A stretch of 64,000 bases of DNA, from the NCBI GenBank assembly GCA_036250225.1, contig JAPZLL010000010.1, positions 620,001-684,000 on the forward strand, given 5' to 3'. The DNA is from Cercophora sp. LCS_1. Its lineage: Eukaryota; Ascomycota; Sordariomycetes; Sordariales; Lasiosphaeriaceae. Positions 22,438 through 33,042 of the stretch are shown in pieces (the stretch's first letter is position 1; each line of letters starts with the position of its first letter). Position numbers and translations under genes: made by a program. The notes below the pieces were generated by a model that did not search any database, was not told the origin of the DNA, and saw nothing but the letters and a program-made list of their open reading frames with translations.

Positions 22438-23283
22438 ATGGGCTTCTGGCGCAACCTCGACCGAAGCATCGATCAGTTCTTCGAATTCCGTCCAGCCGCA
22501 TACAAAGCCCAGATCGCAGGCCTCTCGCAGCCCGAACTCAAAAGACTGCACAAAATCACCCAGCAGAAGATTGTCGGCGCCGGAACACAGACCGGCCTCG
22601 GCATCGCAGGAGCAGCAGCAACCGGCGGCCTCAGCCTAGTGGTTTCAGGCATCGGCGCCCGTCGGATCGACGTCAACCAACAGCGATGCGAAGTCATTGA
22701 GCAACTGCTAGAAGAGCGAGGTTGGGCTGGTCATGATTTCCGCAAACGAGATTTCCTCGTCGGCATCCTCCCCGGAGCGACAGCGGCAGCCTTTGCTCCA
22801 GGAGCCGATCACGTCGCCGATCAGCTGGTCAACCACGCCATCCACTCCGGGGCTCAGGTAGCAACGGACCAGGTTCACCAAAATGCCGCTACTGCTTTGG
22901 GTATGACGGCGGTGCATCAGACGACACATGCTGCCATCAAGCAGGGGACGAATTATGTCCTGACTTCTAGCTCAAGACCAGGTCAGTCAAAGCCTGCCCA
23001 GTCGAAGTCAGTGATGCTCATCCCTAAGAAGGTTCAAGTTGATGTCTTACCGTCGAGACCAACGGTCCATCCGACCAAGAGAACACCGCGTACACATGCT
23101 CTCAACGCAGACGAAGCGGCGCACGTCTTGTTCATCTCTACGGTCGTCCTTGATGCTATACGCCATTACAGCTCACGTTTTTGTCAGCTTGAACGATTCC
23201 CATTTCTGTTCCAGTTGCTTATCTTCTCCTGTGTTGGCTTTGCTATTATTATCTCTGCCGTCTGGTCATTGTCGACTGTTTAG
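22438..23283 (+). CDS. Conserved fungal orphan with glycine-rich amphipathic segment and C-terminal anchor
   Basis: Intronless, 281 residues. The N-terminus (MGFWRNLDRSIDQFFEF) is aromatic. After a helical region with LSQPELKRLHKITQQKIV comes a Gly/Ala-rich stretch (GAGTQTGLGIAGAAATGGLS, then LVVSGIGARRIDVNQQRCEV) with G-x3-G spacing that could insert in or pack against membranes. This is followed by LLEERGWAGHDFRKRDFLVG and AFAPGADHVADQLVNHA. The segment GIGARRIDVN and the GHDFRKRD motif look like a widespread uncharacterised Pezizomycotina family. The last 25 residues (FPFLFQLLIFSCVGFAIIIS onward) form a membrane segment. No enzyme motif. Whether it has any link to the adjacent HET relic is unknown. 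Confidence 0.75.
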   Translation: MGFWRNLDRSIDQFFEFRPAAYKAQIAGLSQPELKRLHKITQQKIVGAGTQTGLGIAGAAATGGLSLVVSGIGARRIDVNQQRCEVIEQLLEERGWAGHDFRKRDFLVGILPGATAAAFAPGADHVADQLVNHAIHSGAQVATDQVHQNAATALGMTAVHQTTHAAIKQGTNYVLTSSSRPGQSKPAQSKSVMLIPKKVQVDVLPSRPTVHPTKRTPRTHALNADEAAHVLFISTVVLDAIRHYSSRFCQLERFPFLFQLLIFSCVGFAIIISAVWSLSTV

Positions 23284-24204
23284 GATTGCTTTCGGTAAAC
23301 GAGGCTAGGAGTAGTGTTTTATCAGTTCTGATATTGGGAGGGAGAGAGAGTTGGGACGGATCTCTTCCACTGGTGAAATCGGATAATTCACAGCAAAACT
23401 GCTGTTTCCCTCGTCGAAATGCCCGAGATCGATTGGTCCTATTCCCTGGCTCCACAGGTCCACTGAGTGTGGCACGATTCTCCCAGTGGAGGAGATGGGT
23501 TGGACAGGAGTGCGGAGAATCCTGGATGCAGAATTGCTTGTTTCTTCCTAAAATAATCTAGGCTCGGAAGCTTCCGCAACATTCCCCTTGTCCGCATCCT
23601 TGCTAGCTCGCCACAGTGCGACAGGAGGGGGGGGACATGGAGTGATCTGCGATGAGGGCTTAGGATCTGCACACGCATGACTGAAATGCAACCAATGTTT
23701 CCACGAGTCAGGTACCGGCGAGTTGGACTGGTCGAGTCCACCGCTGGGTCAAAACAAATATGTATATAATATGTCTCAGACGTTTTGTGTCTTTGTCTGT
23801 CAGAATAAGCTCTTTTTTTAAGGTTTTGACGGCGTGGAATCCGCAATCTGGGGGTTGGTCTCCGTGGCATTTGGTGTAGGCTAGCGTACCTAAAACAAAT
23901 ACTGGAGCACAGGTGCAAGGGCAGGGAGAATTGTTTAGCGTGGATAATAATGCCGAAATAATCACACCCTCATCGTGTGCCAAGATGATGGCGCCGAGCT
24001 ACTGCAGTGGTTCGCAGACTGGGGTCGCTGCCATTTTCGGAATTTCTTTTTCAAACTGCGGGCGTCTGGCAATGCGGCGCTGGTTGCTGCGCATCGATTG
24101 ACCGATTGCGACCTCGAGAGCCATCACTTTTTTTTTTTTTTTCAAGACTTGAGCTGGCCCATCCATTGCCTGTTCCCTTGAAGGATGCCCGTCCATAGTT
24201 CGCG
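23284..24204. other. Spacer with simple-sequence runs
   Basis: No supported gene. A T-run of about 16 bases lies at 24128-24143. Reading frames here are short and lack family features. The right end holds the promoter of the Pth11-like gene. Confidence 0.45.
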
Positions 24205-25708
24205 ATGCTTCCTCCCATGGCACCCTTCGCCGGAGTCGTGGGCCACGCTGCTGTGGCCGCCCGGGAGACTGCCGGCGTCGCACCTCCGCCCCCGGGAGTT
24301 GTACCTTCTTTTGATGCTCCGGAGTCCCGTGCGAGGCCCGTGATCGTCGCCAGCGTGGTCTGCTCGGCGATCGCGACACTGGCTCTGTGCACGCGAGTGT
24401 ACGCAAGAGCCAAAATCCAGAGAAAATTCGAACTGACGGATTGTAAGCGCGCCTTGCCTTGCGGCTCCCTGGGATCCCATTGATTGATGCTGACAAGTTG
24501 GTTAGATTCGTTTGTTGCATCTTGGGCACGTCAACGCGTTTGCGTCTTTCCGTAGGAAGGGGCTAAGCTAAGCTAACCAGTTCCGCAACCTAGGTTTGCT
24601 CCTGCGTCCTTTCTGCCCTGTCAATAACAGGTGAGTACCTAGGTCCCCAACTATGTTTCCGCTGAGAGACGAACCAAATCATGGGCAGCCTGTTATGCTG
24701 GTGGGCTCGGAAATCACATCTGGGACATCCCTCTGCAAAAGTTTGTCGTGTTTCTCAAGGTATGTACAATACCTCGGCATTCCTGGCCCTGTGTTGCTAC
24801 TTCTTCCCGGTGTGCTGACGCCTGCAAGATCAAGACTGCCACCTCGACTTTGTACTGCCTGGGCATCATGCTTATCAAGCTGTCACTCCTCCTGTTCTAC
24901 CTTCAACTGGCAATAGACACAACATGTCGACGTCTCGTCTGCGTCTTGATCTGGGTCGTGGTGTCGTACTCGATTGCGTCCATGGTCGTCGTCGTCTTCT
25001 CCTGCTATCCCGTATCGAAAAGCTGGGACCCGACAATCCAAGGTGGCCGCTGCGTCGACCTCCCCGTCCTTTACCTCGCCAATCTGAGCCTCAACAGCGC
25101 TACCGACCTTGCGGTTCTGCTCCTCCCTGGGCCCCTGCTGTGGGGGCTGCGGGTGCCCCTGCGTGACAAGATTGCCTTGTCCGCAGTCTTCATGACCGGG
25201 CTAGGGTAAGGCGCCGCTTCCCAACCGTTGATTCCGCCGAGCACTCACGTAACATAATAGCATATGTGTCATAAGCCTGCTGCGCATTCGGGCCTTGGTC
25301 ATATTGCTGCGCAAGGACGACGGTACGTGGGAGCTTGTCGAGGGATACATTTGGTCGTGAGTTTCCCGTTCTGATTACCGTTCGCCAGACGACGGCCCAT
25401 GGCTGACTTGACCCGGATGCAGTTTGATTGAGCTCAACACGGCCATCCTTTGCGCAGCGCTCCTTTTCACGAAGCCGCTGCTAAGGTGCATCCGCTCCCG
25501 CCTATTCGGGACCAACGTTAGCCCCGGGTCTGTCCCCCGGCGGCGCCCTTTTGGCCGAGCTGCCATCAGCGATCCCGATGGCGATGGCGAGGATGCGCGG
25601 GATGCGACGAGGGGATGGAGATGGAAGGGCGTCTCTCTGACCATGACAAGAGTACCTGTTACCGCGAGTGAGAGTCGAGAACAAATCGCAATGCCCAGCA
25701 TTCCATAA
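24205..25708 (+). CDS. Fungal rhodopsin-domain / Pth11-like seven-helix membrane protein
   Basis: Integral membrane protein of the large fungal rhodopsin-domain (SAT4/Pth11-like) group. Exons read: 24205-24442; 24506 to about 24537 or 24543; 24594-24630; 24689-24759; 24829-25205; 25261-25356; 25423-25708. The second exon's end is uncertain. Recognised in order: SRARPVIVASVVCSAIATLA then TRVYARAKIQRKFELTD-YSF; NHIWDIPLQKFVVFLK; LYCLGIMLIKLSLLLFYLQL; VVVSYSIASMVVVVFSCYPV; KSWDPTIQGGRCVD; YLANLSLNSATDLAVLLLPG; and WELVEGYIWS-LIELNTAIL, the classic end of the domain. The soluble tail is short and contains no kinase site I would call. Classical Pth11 carries an N-terminal CFEM domain; this one does not, so it is a relative. 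Its likely place is the plasma membrane, but the ligand is unknown. Confidence 0.85.
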
Positions 25709-26521
25709 GTGGCGGAACGAATGGACTTCACCCCTCCTTTGCACTTTGGGAATGCAGTAGCTGTGCATGGGCGCTCGGTCGATCCCACTCGTCGGTGTGT
25801 GCTGGCTGCGATGCGACGAGTAAAAGCTATCCGCAGGGGGCTTTGAGGCTTTCTTGCGCCATCCATGGCGGCATGTCTCCGTTCAGCCCGTTTGGTCTTC
25901 TTGTAACCCCTTTTTGTTGCCAAATTGGTCGCCGGCTTTTGTTGACGAGAACAGCTCGCATTAGTCATGGCATGACTAGTTTCGTGGTTGTGGTGACCTG
26001 GGGAGGCCCAGACGGTGCAGATTTTCGGCGTTAAGCCCTTTTCGACATCGTCGGCAGGAAGCCGGATGCTCGCGAGTCAGTATTTTGCGCGGGGACAGCC
26101 CGGTGGGGCCTATCATCGGCAGTGATTGCCGCCGTTTTCTGCGGGGTCGTTTTCCATCCCCTGCCACAACCGCCGGGCCGGGCTTTGTCAACGATCGGAG
26201 AGATGGATGGATGTGCCACCCGGAGATTGACCTGTTTGCTCGCAATGCTCTTTATGGTTCAACAGACGAGCGGATCTACACCACACATATTTCCACCACC
26301 GCCTCGCCCATGCTGCTAGCAAGCAACTATTCCACGATGCGGCAAGTGCGACAAGCCACCGTCCTGACCGACTGCGCACACCGGAACGTTGGCCGACGCC
26401 AAAGAAGCCCATGATGTCGGCGGATACATAACAAAGACTTCCTCCCCAATCGTCGCTCCTTGATTGATACCTATCTTTTGGCTGCGTTGTGTCGCTCGGC
26501 TGCCTCATTCGTTTTGTCGCA
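25709..26521. other. Spacer between two membrane-protein genes
   Basis: No supported gene. Short frames only. The right end contains the probable promoter of the next membrane protein; no TATA box is evident. Confidence 0.45.
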
Positions 26522-27757
26522 ATGGAACTCGCGTCCTTCTACTTTGGCCTCTTCCTGGCCGTCTTTGTCTTCACCTTCACCAAGGTTGTGAAACAGACAG
26601 GGCTCATTTGGAGGCGAACCCGAAGCCTTGCCAATGCCTACCTCTGGATGATTTGGATAGAGACGTGGGTCAACTTTATCTTCGCGCTGGTGACCTTCTT
26701 GTTCCTCAACGATGTGATCCCTGGAAGGTAAGTCTTTGTCTTTGACCCCGACCGCGTCACGTCACCGTCACCGTCACCGTCACCGATGCTCCAACCTCCA
26801 CTTACTAACAACTGTCTCGGCAGCCTTGCGTTGTACATCGGCCTCGGTATACCGTCCCCGCCCTGCCGCCCTGCCGCTCTGCCGCTCGTACGGGCTCCGA
26901 ATTCTGACTGATGAGCGATAGTTATCTTGTGGGCGATCCAGACGCAGCTTCTATCTCAGATCATCGCCAACCGGGTTGCCCTGATCATGGTCCCCAGACA
27001 GAAGGCGGTGGTGTTGAGATGGGCTTTGTTTGTCGCCATCGGGGCCGTCAACTTGGCCGTGGCGTTCATCTGGATTCGGGCGCAGATGCCGGGCGCAACC
27101 CAAGAGCAGATCGACCTCAACCATGCGTTTGAAAAGGCCGAAAAGTCATTCTTTCTCGTCGTTGATCTGGGTCTCAATCTGCTGTTTCTGTATCTGGTCC
27201 GGTTCCGACTCATCGCCGAAGGTCTGAGCAAGTACTGGCGGCTCTACCACTTCAACGCGGGGATTGTGCTTGTCTCAACATCCATGGACATACTGCTCCT
27301 CGGGTTCCTCAACCTTCCGCACCCATACTTGTCAGTCCTACCATCTCTCCACCTGGCCGCGCACGCTGACTTTGCATTCAGATATGTTCAGTTTGCGCCT
27401 CTGGCCTACATCGTCAAGCTTCACATCGAGTTGACCATGGCCGTCCTCATCTCCAAGGTCGCCAAGGGCGGCCCCAGGAACGACAAGGATGGATTGCAGT
27501 CCAGCAGCGCCCACAAGACCGACCCGCATCGCTGTACCTCCCGCGTGGTCATTACCGCCGGGCGCACGACGTCGGCACCGGCAAAGGAATTCCTGCAGAT
27601 GGCGGATGTGGATGTGGAAGCTCGCGGGAGCAGCTCCAGCTCGCAAATGCCCCTGTCCCCAGGTTATGGAGGGCAAGGTATCGTAAGGACGGTGGAGACA
27701 ACAGTCCAGGTGGACGAACACGCTGTATCCCAGGATGGAAAACGAGAAGCGTTGTAG
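26522..27757 (+). CDS. Multi-pass fungal integral membrane protein
   Basis: Four exons, 26522-26727, 26824-26846 (23 bases), 26922-27330 and 27382-27757; sum 1014 bases, 337 residues. Hydrophobic segments in order: ASFYFGLFLAVFVFTFTKVV, AYLWMIWIETWVNFIFALVT, the SLALYIGL-VILWAIQTQLLS segment formed across two introns, LRWALFVAIGAVNLAVAFIW, FFLVVDLGLNLLFLYLVRFR and FNAGIVLVSTSMDILLLGFL, then YVQFAPLAYIVKLHIELTMA. The segments QTQLLSQIIANR, YLVRFRLIAEGL and KYWRLYHFN resemble a recurrent uncharacterised fungal membrane family. The last 90 residues are a Ser-rich cytosolic tail. No transporter signature is visible. Its neighbours are another multi-pass protein and a P450, all on the same strand. 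Confidence 0.85.
26761..26784 (+). repeat. (GTCACC)4 hexanucleotide repeat in an intron
   Basis: Four perfect GTCACC units inside the first intron of the membrane-protein gene. Likely slippage-prone; no function assigned. Confidence 0.9.
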
Positions 27758-28268
27758 GAACCTTACAATACTCTACATATCCGTCTCGGCTGGGGTTGGA
27801 TCTCCAACCCACACCCACTGCATAGGCCATTCACTTGACACATGAACTCCATCTGGCAAGAGGCGAGAAGATAGCGACCACAGGGAACGGTAGCCAGGTA
27901 CATACCTGACATTCAGTTATTCCCTTGACGCTCTTGAAGACGTCTTGACAGCTTTCCATGGGCGCTACCTTGCGTACTTACGCCGACGATGATGATGCCA
28001 TGACTTGATGAAGAGCACCAATCACTTGCGCGATTGAAGCGCTTGGGCAGATGAATGGCATGGAGTTCGCTTTCGCTCTCGGACCCCCACCGTGTGCAGG
28101 TTCCGCGGTTGATTGGTGGTTGGGTGGCGATCCAAACGGGTAAATGGACCGCAACGTCCCGGATGGGCACTCTGCTGCAAGCCTCAATGCAAGCGAACCA
28201 AGTACAGTTGTACCTTGTTAAGTAGTGTCCAGTCTCTTTAGCGGGGCGTCTCAAAACTTGGGGGGCGG
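27758..28268. other. Spacer upstream of the P450 gene
   Basis: No gene seen. Contains the 3' region of the membrane protein and upstream promoter of the P450. Confidence 0.45.
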
Positions 28269-28275
28269 TATATAA
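28269..28275 (+). promoter_or_regulatory. TATA box of the P450 gene
   Basis: TATATAA, 63 bases upstream of the P450 ATG, in a GC-rich setting (GGGGGCGG just before it). Spacing suits a core promoter with a short leader. Confidence 0.6.
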
Positions 28276-28331
28276 CGGCCCATGTGACAACCATGATTAG
28301 ATTTGATCGTCAAACACATATTTCCTCTACG

Positions 28332-30148
28332 ATGGCTCCCCCTATCCCAACCGCGGCCAGCACTCCCCTTCTGGCGCTTCTAACAGTAAGTCTTCTGAAA
28401 TCTTTAATCGAGGCCAACACGGCTAATTACAACCTGAACAGGCAGTCCTCTCCATCTCCATCAAAACCATCTACAATCTCTACTTCCACCCCCTGGCCAA
28501 ATTTCCTGGTCCCCTCGCCCACCGCGCCACCCGTCTGGCGTATCTCTGCCGCTACGTCAGAGGTACCCTCTCCAGGGATCTCCTCGCCTTTCACAACCAA
28601 TATGGACCCATAGTCCGAATCGCGCCAAATGAGCTAGCGTTCAATTCGCCGGAGGCATGGCGGGAAATCTACGGGCACAAAGCCGAAGAGTTCCCAAAAC
28701 TCCAGGCTTTCTATCGGCCACGAAAAGCCCCCGCCAACATGGTGACAGAAACCCGTTTCAACCATCGGAACTTGCGTCTCCAAATTGCACCCCAGTTTAG
28801 TGATCGGAGCATGCGCGAGCAGGAGCCTGTTTTCCGGAAATATGTCAATCTCTTGATCACCCAGCTTCGCGAGCATGCAGTCGACCCCGATCGGAAGGAC
28901 GAGAAGACCGGGTTGCAGGCGCAACGGCCACTGGATATGGTGGCATGGTATACTTGGACGACATTTGACATCATCGGGGACTTGGCCTTTGGCGAGCCAT
29001 TTGGGTGCTTGGACAAGGCATCTGAGGACCCGTGGATCAAGAGCATCTTCGATGCGTTCAGCAAAGCTCCTTACATGGCATGTACTACCTATCTGGGGCT
29101 GGATAACTTGCTGCTGCCCATCCTGAGGTATTTTATCGGTAAGGGGAGGGAGATGCATGATCGTAGCACCGAGGACAAGCTGAGAAGGCGGATGGAGATG
29201 AAGGGTGGGAGGCACGATTTGATCGAGGGGTTTCTAAGCAACTCGGAGTCGTTGGTGAGTACCCAGAGAGCCGGGCTGTGATGGCGTTTTGCTGACGAAA
29301 CCAGAACTTGGACTTCAAGGGCTTGAAAGCGAATGCCAGCGTTCTGATTATCGCTGGCTCCGAGACGACATCGACGCTTTTGAGCGGGACCACGTATCTC
29401 CTTCTAAGGAATCCCGATCAGCTGAAGAGATTGACTGATGAAGTGCGCTCTTCGTTCAGCTCGGAGGATGAGATCACCCTTTTGTCCGTCGGGAAGCTGA
29501 ATTACATGCTCGCGTGTCTCAACGAGGGACTACGACTCTATCCGTAAGTGCCAGTATCTACACAAAACCCACCGTTTCTGCAGCTGGGTGTCTGTCTTTG
29601 AGGGAAGGAGGAGGACGACAGCTAACGTTCATTGTCCTAGACCAGTCCCAGTTGGTCTCCCTCGGGTCGTCCCCAAGGGAAGAGGCAATGTAGCCATCGC
29701 CGGGGCAGTTGTCCCGGATGACGTGAGTTCAGTTCCACCGCATCCTTTCCCGATTCCTAACATGAAACCCGGCAAGACTGTCGTAGCCGTTTGGCAATGG
29801 GCCGCATACCACTCCGAAGCCAACTTCAAGGATCCCTTCGGGTTCCACCCGGAGCGATTTTTGCGCGATCCCAAGTTCGGCAACGATAAGCTCGATATTT
29901 TACAGCCATTCTCAGTAGGCCCAAGGAACTGTGTCGGTCGCAAGTAAGTGCCTCACAAAGTTTGATGTTTGGGTATTGACGTGAATATTTGCAGTCTCGC
30001 GTATGCGGAAATGCGCTTGATATTAGCCAAGATCATTTACAACTTTGACTTGGAATTGGTGGACAAGGACTTCGACTGGTTGGATCATAAGGCTGGCATA
30101 CTCAACCTCAAGCCTCCTCTTCCAGTGTATCTGAGGGCCCGAAGTTGA
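28332..30148 (+). CDS. Cytochrome P450 monooxygenase (CYP65-like)
   Basis: ER-bound haem monooxygenase; substrate unknown. Six exons: 28332-28385, 28442-29254, 29305-29543, 29641-29722, 29777-29943 and 29995-30148, sum 1509 bases, 502 residues. A membrane anchor (TPLLALLTAVLSISIKTIYN) is followed by YFHPLAKFPGPLAHR, the usual proline-rich hinge. The WYTWTTFDIIGDLAFGEPFG segment is typical of the CYP65 and trichothecene-type P450 clans. The I-helix reads AGSETTST, the K-helix NEGLRLYPP (E-x-x-R present), the PERF region FHPERFL, and the haem motif FSVGPRNCVG with the Cys ligand. All catalytic residues are present, so it should be active. CYP65 members act in secondary metabolism or detoxification. 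No polyketide, peptide or terpene synthase is in the window, so a cluster role is not supported. Confidence 0.93.
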
Positions 30149-30681
30149 AACGACTGAATGCCGGAGCAAACATAGTGCTATGTGATAAACAGGACTTGCC
30201 TTGCTAACATTAGGTAGCATACGATAGCAGCAGCGAGGAGGGTATGCCGAAAATGTGAAATCAATATCTTTCTGTAGGTTTCGAAGCCTTGTACAAGCTC
30301 CGCATACAAACAAAAACACATAAATGATGACATCGACGGCGAATATGGCACGATCCGTGTTGAGACCCGGGTCACCGCTGTCAGCTGCCTTCGATGAAGC
30401 ACCGTTTACCATGGTCGGTCGGCGACTACATGTCCATATCAAACGTTTGACTGAAGAGTAAGCTCAGGAGCTCGTAATTGTTGCGGTCATTGACAAACTC
30501 GCTCTTTGGCATGTCGCTTTTTGAACTGTGCAAGTCATTTCTCTAGTGGTACTGCTGTATTATCCTTTGCTTGTAACGGGGTACAGTTTATTGTGTTGGA
30601 AACAACACGCAGGCTCATATGCCCACCCCCTATCACTCCCTGAGGGTGCAAAAAGAAATACATATCCCAGAACAACAAAAT
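30149..30681. other. 3' region of the P450 gene up to the tRNA cluster
   Basis: No gene seen. A short run of T (minus strand) just beyond 30682 would terminate the minus-strand tRNA-Val. Confidence 0.45.
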
Positions 30682-30755
30682 TGATCGAACCCAGGTTTGA
30701 ACTGGGGACCTTCAGTGTGTTAGACTGACGTGATAACCAACTACACCATCCGACC
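30682..30755 (-). tRNA. tRNA-Val (AAC)
   Basis: 74 bases, intronless. The acceptor stem GGTCGGA pairs with TTCGATC with G-T wobbles, and A is the discriminator. The anticodon arm has stem TCAGT/ACTGA around the loop CTAACAC, giving anticodon AAC (valine). The T-arm has GTTCAAA. A TTTT stop follows on the minus strand. The sequence is identical to the plus-strand copy at 57877-57950. Confidence 0.95.
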
Positions 30756-30876
30756 AATAGACGCTATTTTGAGTCCTGAGCGTTACATAACAGTTTGCAG
30801 AAGCGGGCTCCATTCAAAAAGGGTCTTTTTTAGAGCCAAAAATGTGATCTCCACTTTCCAGTGGATTACTTGAAGA

Positions 30877-30948
30877 TGCCCACTATCAGAATCGAACTGA
30901 TGACCTTATCATTACTAGTGATACGCTCTACCACTGAGCCAAGCGGGC
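30877..30948 (-). tRNA. tRNA-Thr (AGT)
   Basis: 72 bases, intronless. The acceptor stem GCCCGCT pairs with AGTGGGC. The D-arm is GCTCAGTGGTAGAGC. The anticodon stem TATCA/TGATA encloses the loop CTAGTAA, giving anticodon AGT (threonine). The T-arm contains GTTCGAT. A T-run follows on the minus strand near 30838. Confidence 0.93.
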
Positions 30949-31634
30949 TATTTGTTTGATGTTGATTCAGCTCGGAATAGTTCGTTGTGACGGACCCAGG
31001 AACTATTGACAAGGTTTCGTGCCTACTTCTTTTCTTCGAACCAACTCCAAGCAGGCAACTTTGGGTTGCGGGCTCATTGAAATTTTCTGATTCAGTTCTC
31101 GCCGATGCAAGATTGACAAAACGATAGGATATAGTCTTGTGGATTGTTGGGTAGTTATTAATCGTCTTTATTTGCGACCCTGGGTTGGGAGTTGAGTATC
31201 CCTCTGAACAATATGCATCGATGCATGCCAAAGACAAGAGTTCACTTTTCAGATATGGACGGTAAAGCGCAGAGAGACCGCTTGACTGTGTATTTTCTGC
31301 GTGCGCGTGAAGTCTGATAGATGTTGAAGAGTGGATGTTGTTGAACAAGAACTCGAAAAGGCCAAGTCGTTGTCAAGACTCTATTCCCAGAGACAAAGCA
31401 CAGAGCAAAACGTGAAGTGCAGCTCGTGCTTGGGCTGGTTGGTCTGGTCTGTTGGAAATCCATTGTTCACAATGTGTCTTTGCATCCGGAGAAACCAAGC
31501 GCTCGTCATCACCATCATCATCATTTGGACTTGTGCAGACTCAGTTTCGGCAACCTTTGTTGTGGGAATTTCCCATTGATGTGTGGCTGGTGTCGTAAGT
31601 GGTGATAACTGGCAGCAATCTCAATCACAAGCAT
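30949..31634. other. Spacer inside the tRNA cluster
   Basis: No gene seen. AT-richer than the surroundings. A repeated ATC/CAT tract at 31508-31523 is noted. Confidence 0.45.
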
Positions 31635-31708
31635 TCCCTCGTGGCGCAATTGGCTAGCGCGTCAGACTGTTAATCTGGAGGCTGTAAGTTCGATCCTTAC
31701 CGAGGGAG
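31635..31708 (+). tRNA. tRNA-Asn (GTT)
   Basis: 74 bases, intronless. The acceptor stem TCCCTCG pairs with CGAGGGA, discriminator G. The D-arm is GGCGCAATTGGCTAGCGC. The anticodon stem TCAGA/TCTGG encloses CTGTTAA, giving anticodon GTT (asparagine). The T-arm contains GTTCGAT. A CTTTTT stop lies about 38 bases downstream. Confidence 0.95.
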
Positions 31709-32065
31709 TCATGACAAGAACAATCTGGTCTCGGATCAGGTTCTCTTTTTGGGGGTTTCAGCCCATTTTTGGGACTTCCTCGCCGAAACACGCCATGCAA
31801 AACTTCCAATCTGTCGGGACATTCAGGTTCTTTACCTGCCATTGCTTGCTCAATCCCACTCTTTTTGCCAAGCAGCAAAGTGAAGCTCTCGTCTGGGACC
31901 TGCATCCCTGCCCCACCTCAACCCCTCCTCACGACCCTAACCCGGCCCCATCTCATCTCACCACCACCACCCCCCTCACCAGCACCTCTCACCAATGAGC
32001 CGAATGCCCATCAACATCCTTCGTCACTCTAGATACTGTGCTTAACTCCCTTCAGAAACCTCAAC
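31709..32065. other. Leader region of the Nudix gene
   Basis: No separate gene. C- and ACC-rich (31910-31990) leader with a CTTCAG acceptor-like site 11 bases before the ATG, suggesting a possible 5' UTR intron. Confidence 0.4.
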
Positions 32066-32710
32066 ATGTCGACCCTCCACAAAACCCAAGAACCCATCAT
32101 CACGCGCACAACCGAGCTCCCGACCTCGGAAGCGAAATGGATCACGCTGCAAAAGATCGAATACACCGACCAAACCGGCAAGCCCCGCATCTGGGAAGTC
32201 GCCTCCCGCAAGACACGCTCCGCCAAAGCAGGCGTCGACGCCGTAGCAATGGGCAACGTCCTGCTGCACCCCTCGCGCCCACCATCGACCATGATCGTCA
32301 TCCAGTACCGGCCCCCGCTCGACGCCTACACGGTCGAGTGGCCGGCGGGATTGATTGACGCTGACGAGACGGCCGAGGAGGCGGCGGTGCGCGAGTTCAA
32401 GGAGGAGACGGGGTATGACTGCCGTGTGGTGAGCGTGAGTCCCGTGCAGAGCGCGGATCCAGGGATGAGCAGCGCAACGATGCAGATGGTCATGGTGGAG
32501 GTGGACTTGGGAGAGGGCGACGAGGTTCCTGAGCAGAGGCTGGAGGATGGGGAGCATATCCAGCGGGTTGTGGTTCCGTTGAGTGAGTTTTATGAGCGGT
32601 TGGTCGAGTATTCGCAGAAGGAGCGGTTCATGGTTGCTGCGAAGCTGTTTCACTTTGCGGCGGGGATGCAGTTTGCGAGGACGGAGAAGTACGGGGTTTA
32701 TTCCAAGTAG
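32066..32710 (+). CDS. YSA1: Nudix hydrolase, ADP-ribose pyrophosphatase type
   Basis: Single exon, 214 residues. Hydrolyses ADP-ribose and related nucleotide sugars to AMP and the sugar phosphate, limiting free ADP-ribose. The Nudix box is complete: a Gly in PAGLIDADET, Glu five residues on, then AAVREFKEETGY carrying the REx2EE catalytic and metal-binding glutamates. Upstream, WPAGL and the sheet segment MIVIQYRPPLDAYTVEW match yeast Ysa1 and human NUDT5, as do the length and the residues after the box (SPVQSADPGMSSATMQMVMV, in which the P-G-M-S region is typical). The C-terminus keeps QRVVVPLSEF. No targeting signal, so cytosolic. The gene is not clustered with related functions. Confidence 0.92.
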   Translation: MSTLHKTQEPIITRTTELPTSEAKWITLQKIEYTDQTGKPRIWEVASRKTRSAKAGVDAVAMGNVLLHPSRPPSTMIVIQYRPPLDAYTVEWPAGLIDADETAEEAAVREFKEETGYDCRVVSVSPVQSADPGMSSATMQMVMVEVDLGEGDEVPEQRLEDGEHIQRVVVPLSEFYERLVEYSQKERFMVAAKLFHFAAGMQFARTEKYGVYSK

Positions 32711-33042
32711 AGAGTTGGTGGTGGCGGGTTCCCATCGATGGTTACTTCATCATAGACAAGACTTGATTTTATCTGGCGACTTTGGTCTTGGTGTGGTTCC
32801 CCTTGTAAACGCGCTAGCAATGGGGCGAACAGGGAGGGAGGTCATCGAAGGCATCGTGGAAGTTGTGGAAGGCAGAATGGACGAGAGGGGCAACTATAGT
32901 GACCAACAACGTAAAACAGGCGATGATGTGTCAGGCATAACGAAGGGATGAACGATGGCACGGCCCGAGGGAATAGACGCAGTAGAGGCATGGTCCTGAG
33001 GTTGACGAAGTGACAAAGCCGCGCGCTCTCATATTTCGTCCA
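32711..33042. other. Convergent 3' spacer
   Basis: Between the stop of the Nudix gene and the stop of the minus-strand HAUS3-like gene. Only 3' UTR sequence expected; nothing else seen. Confidence 0.5.
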
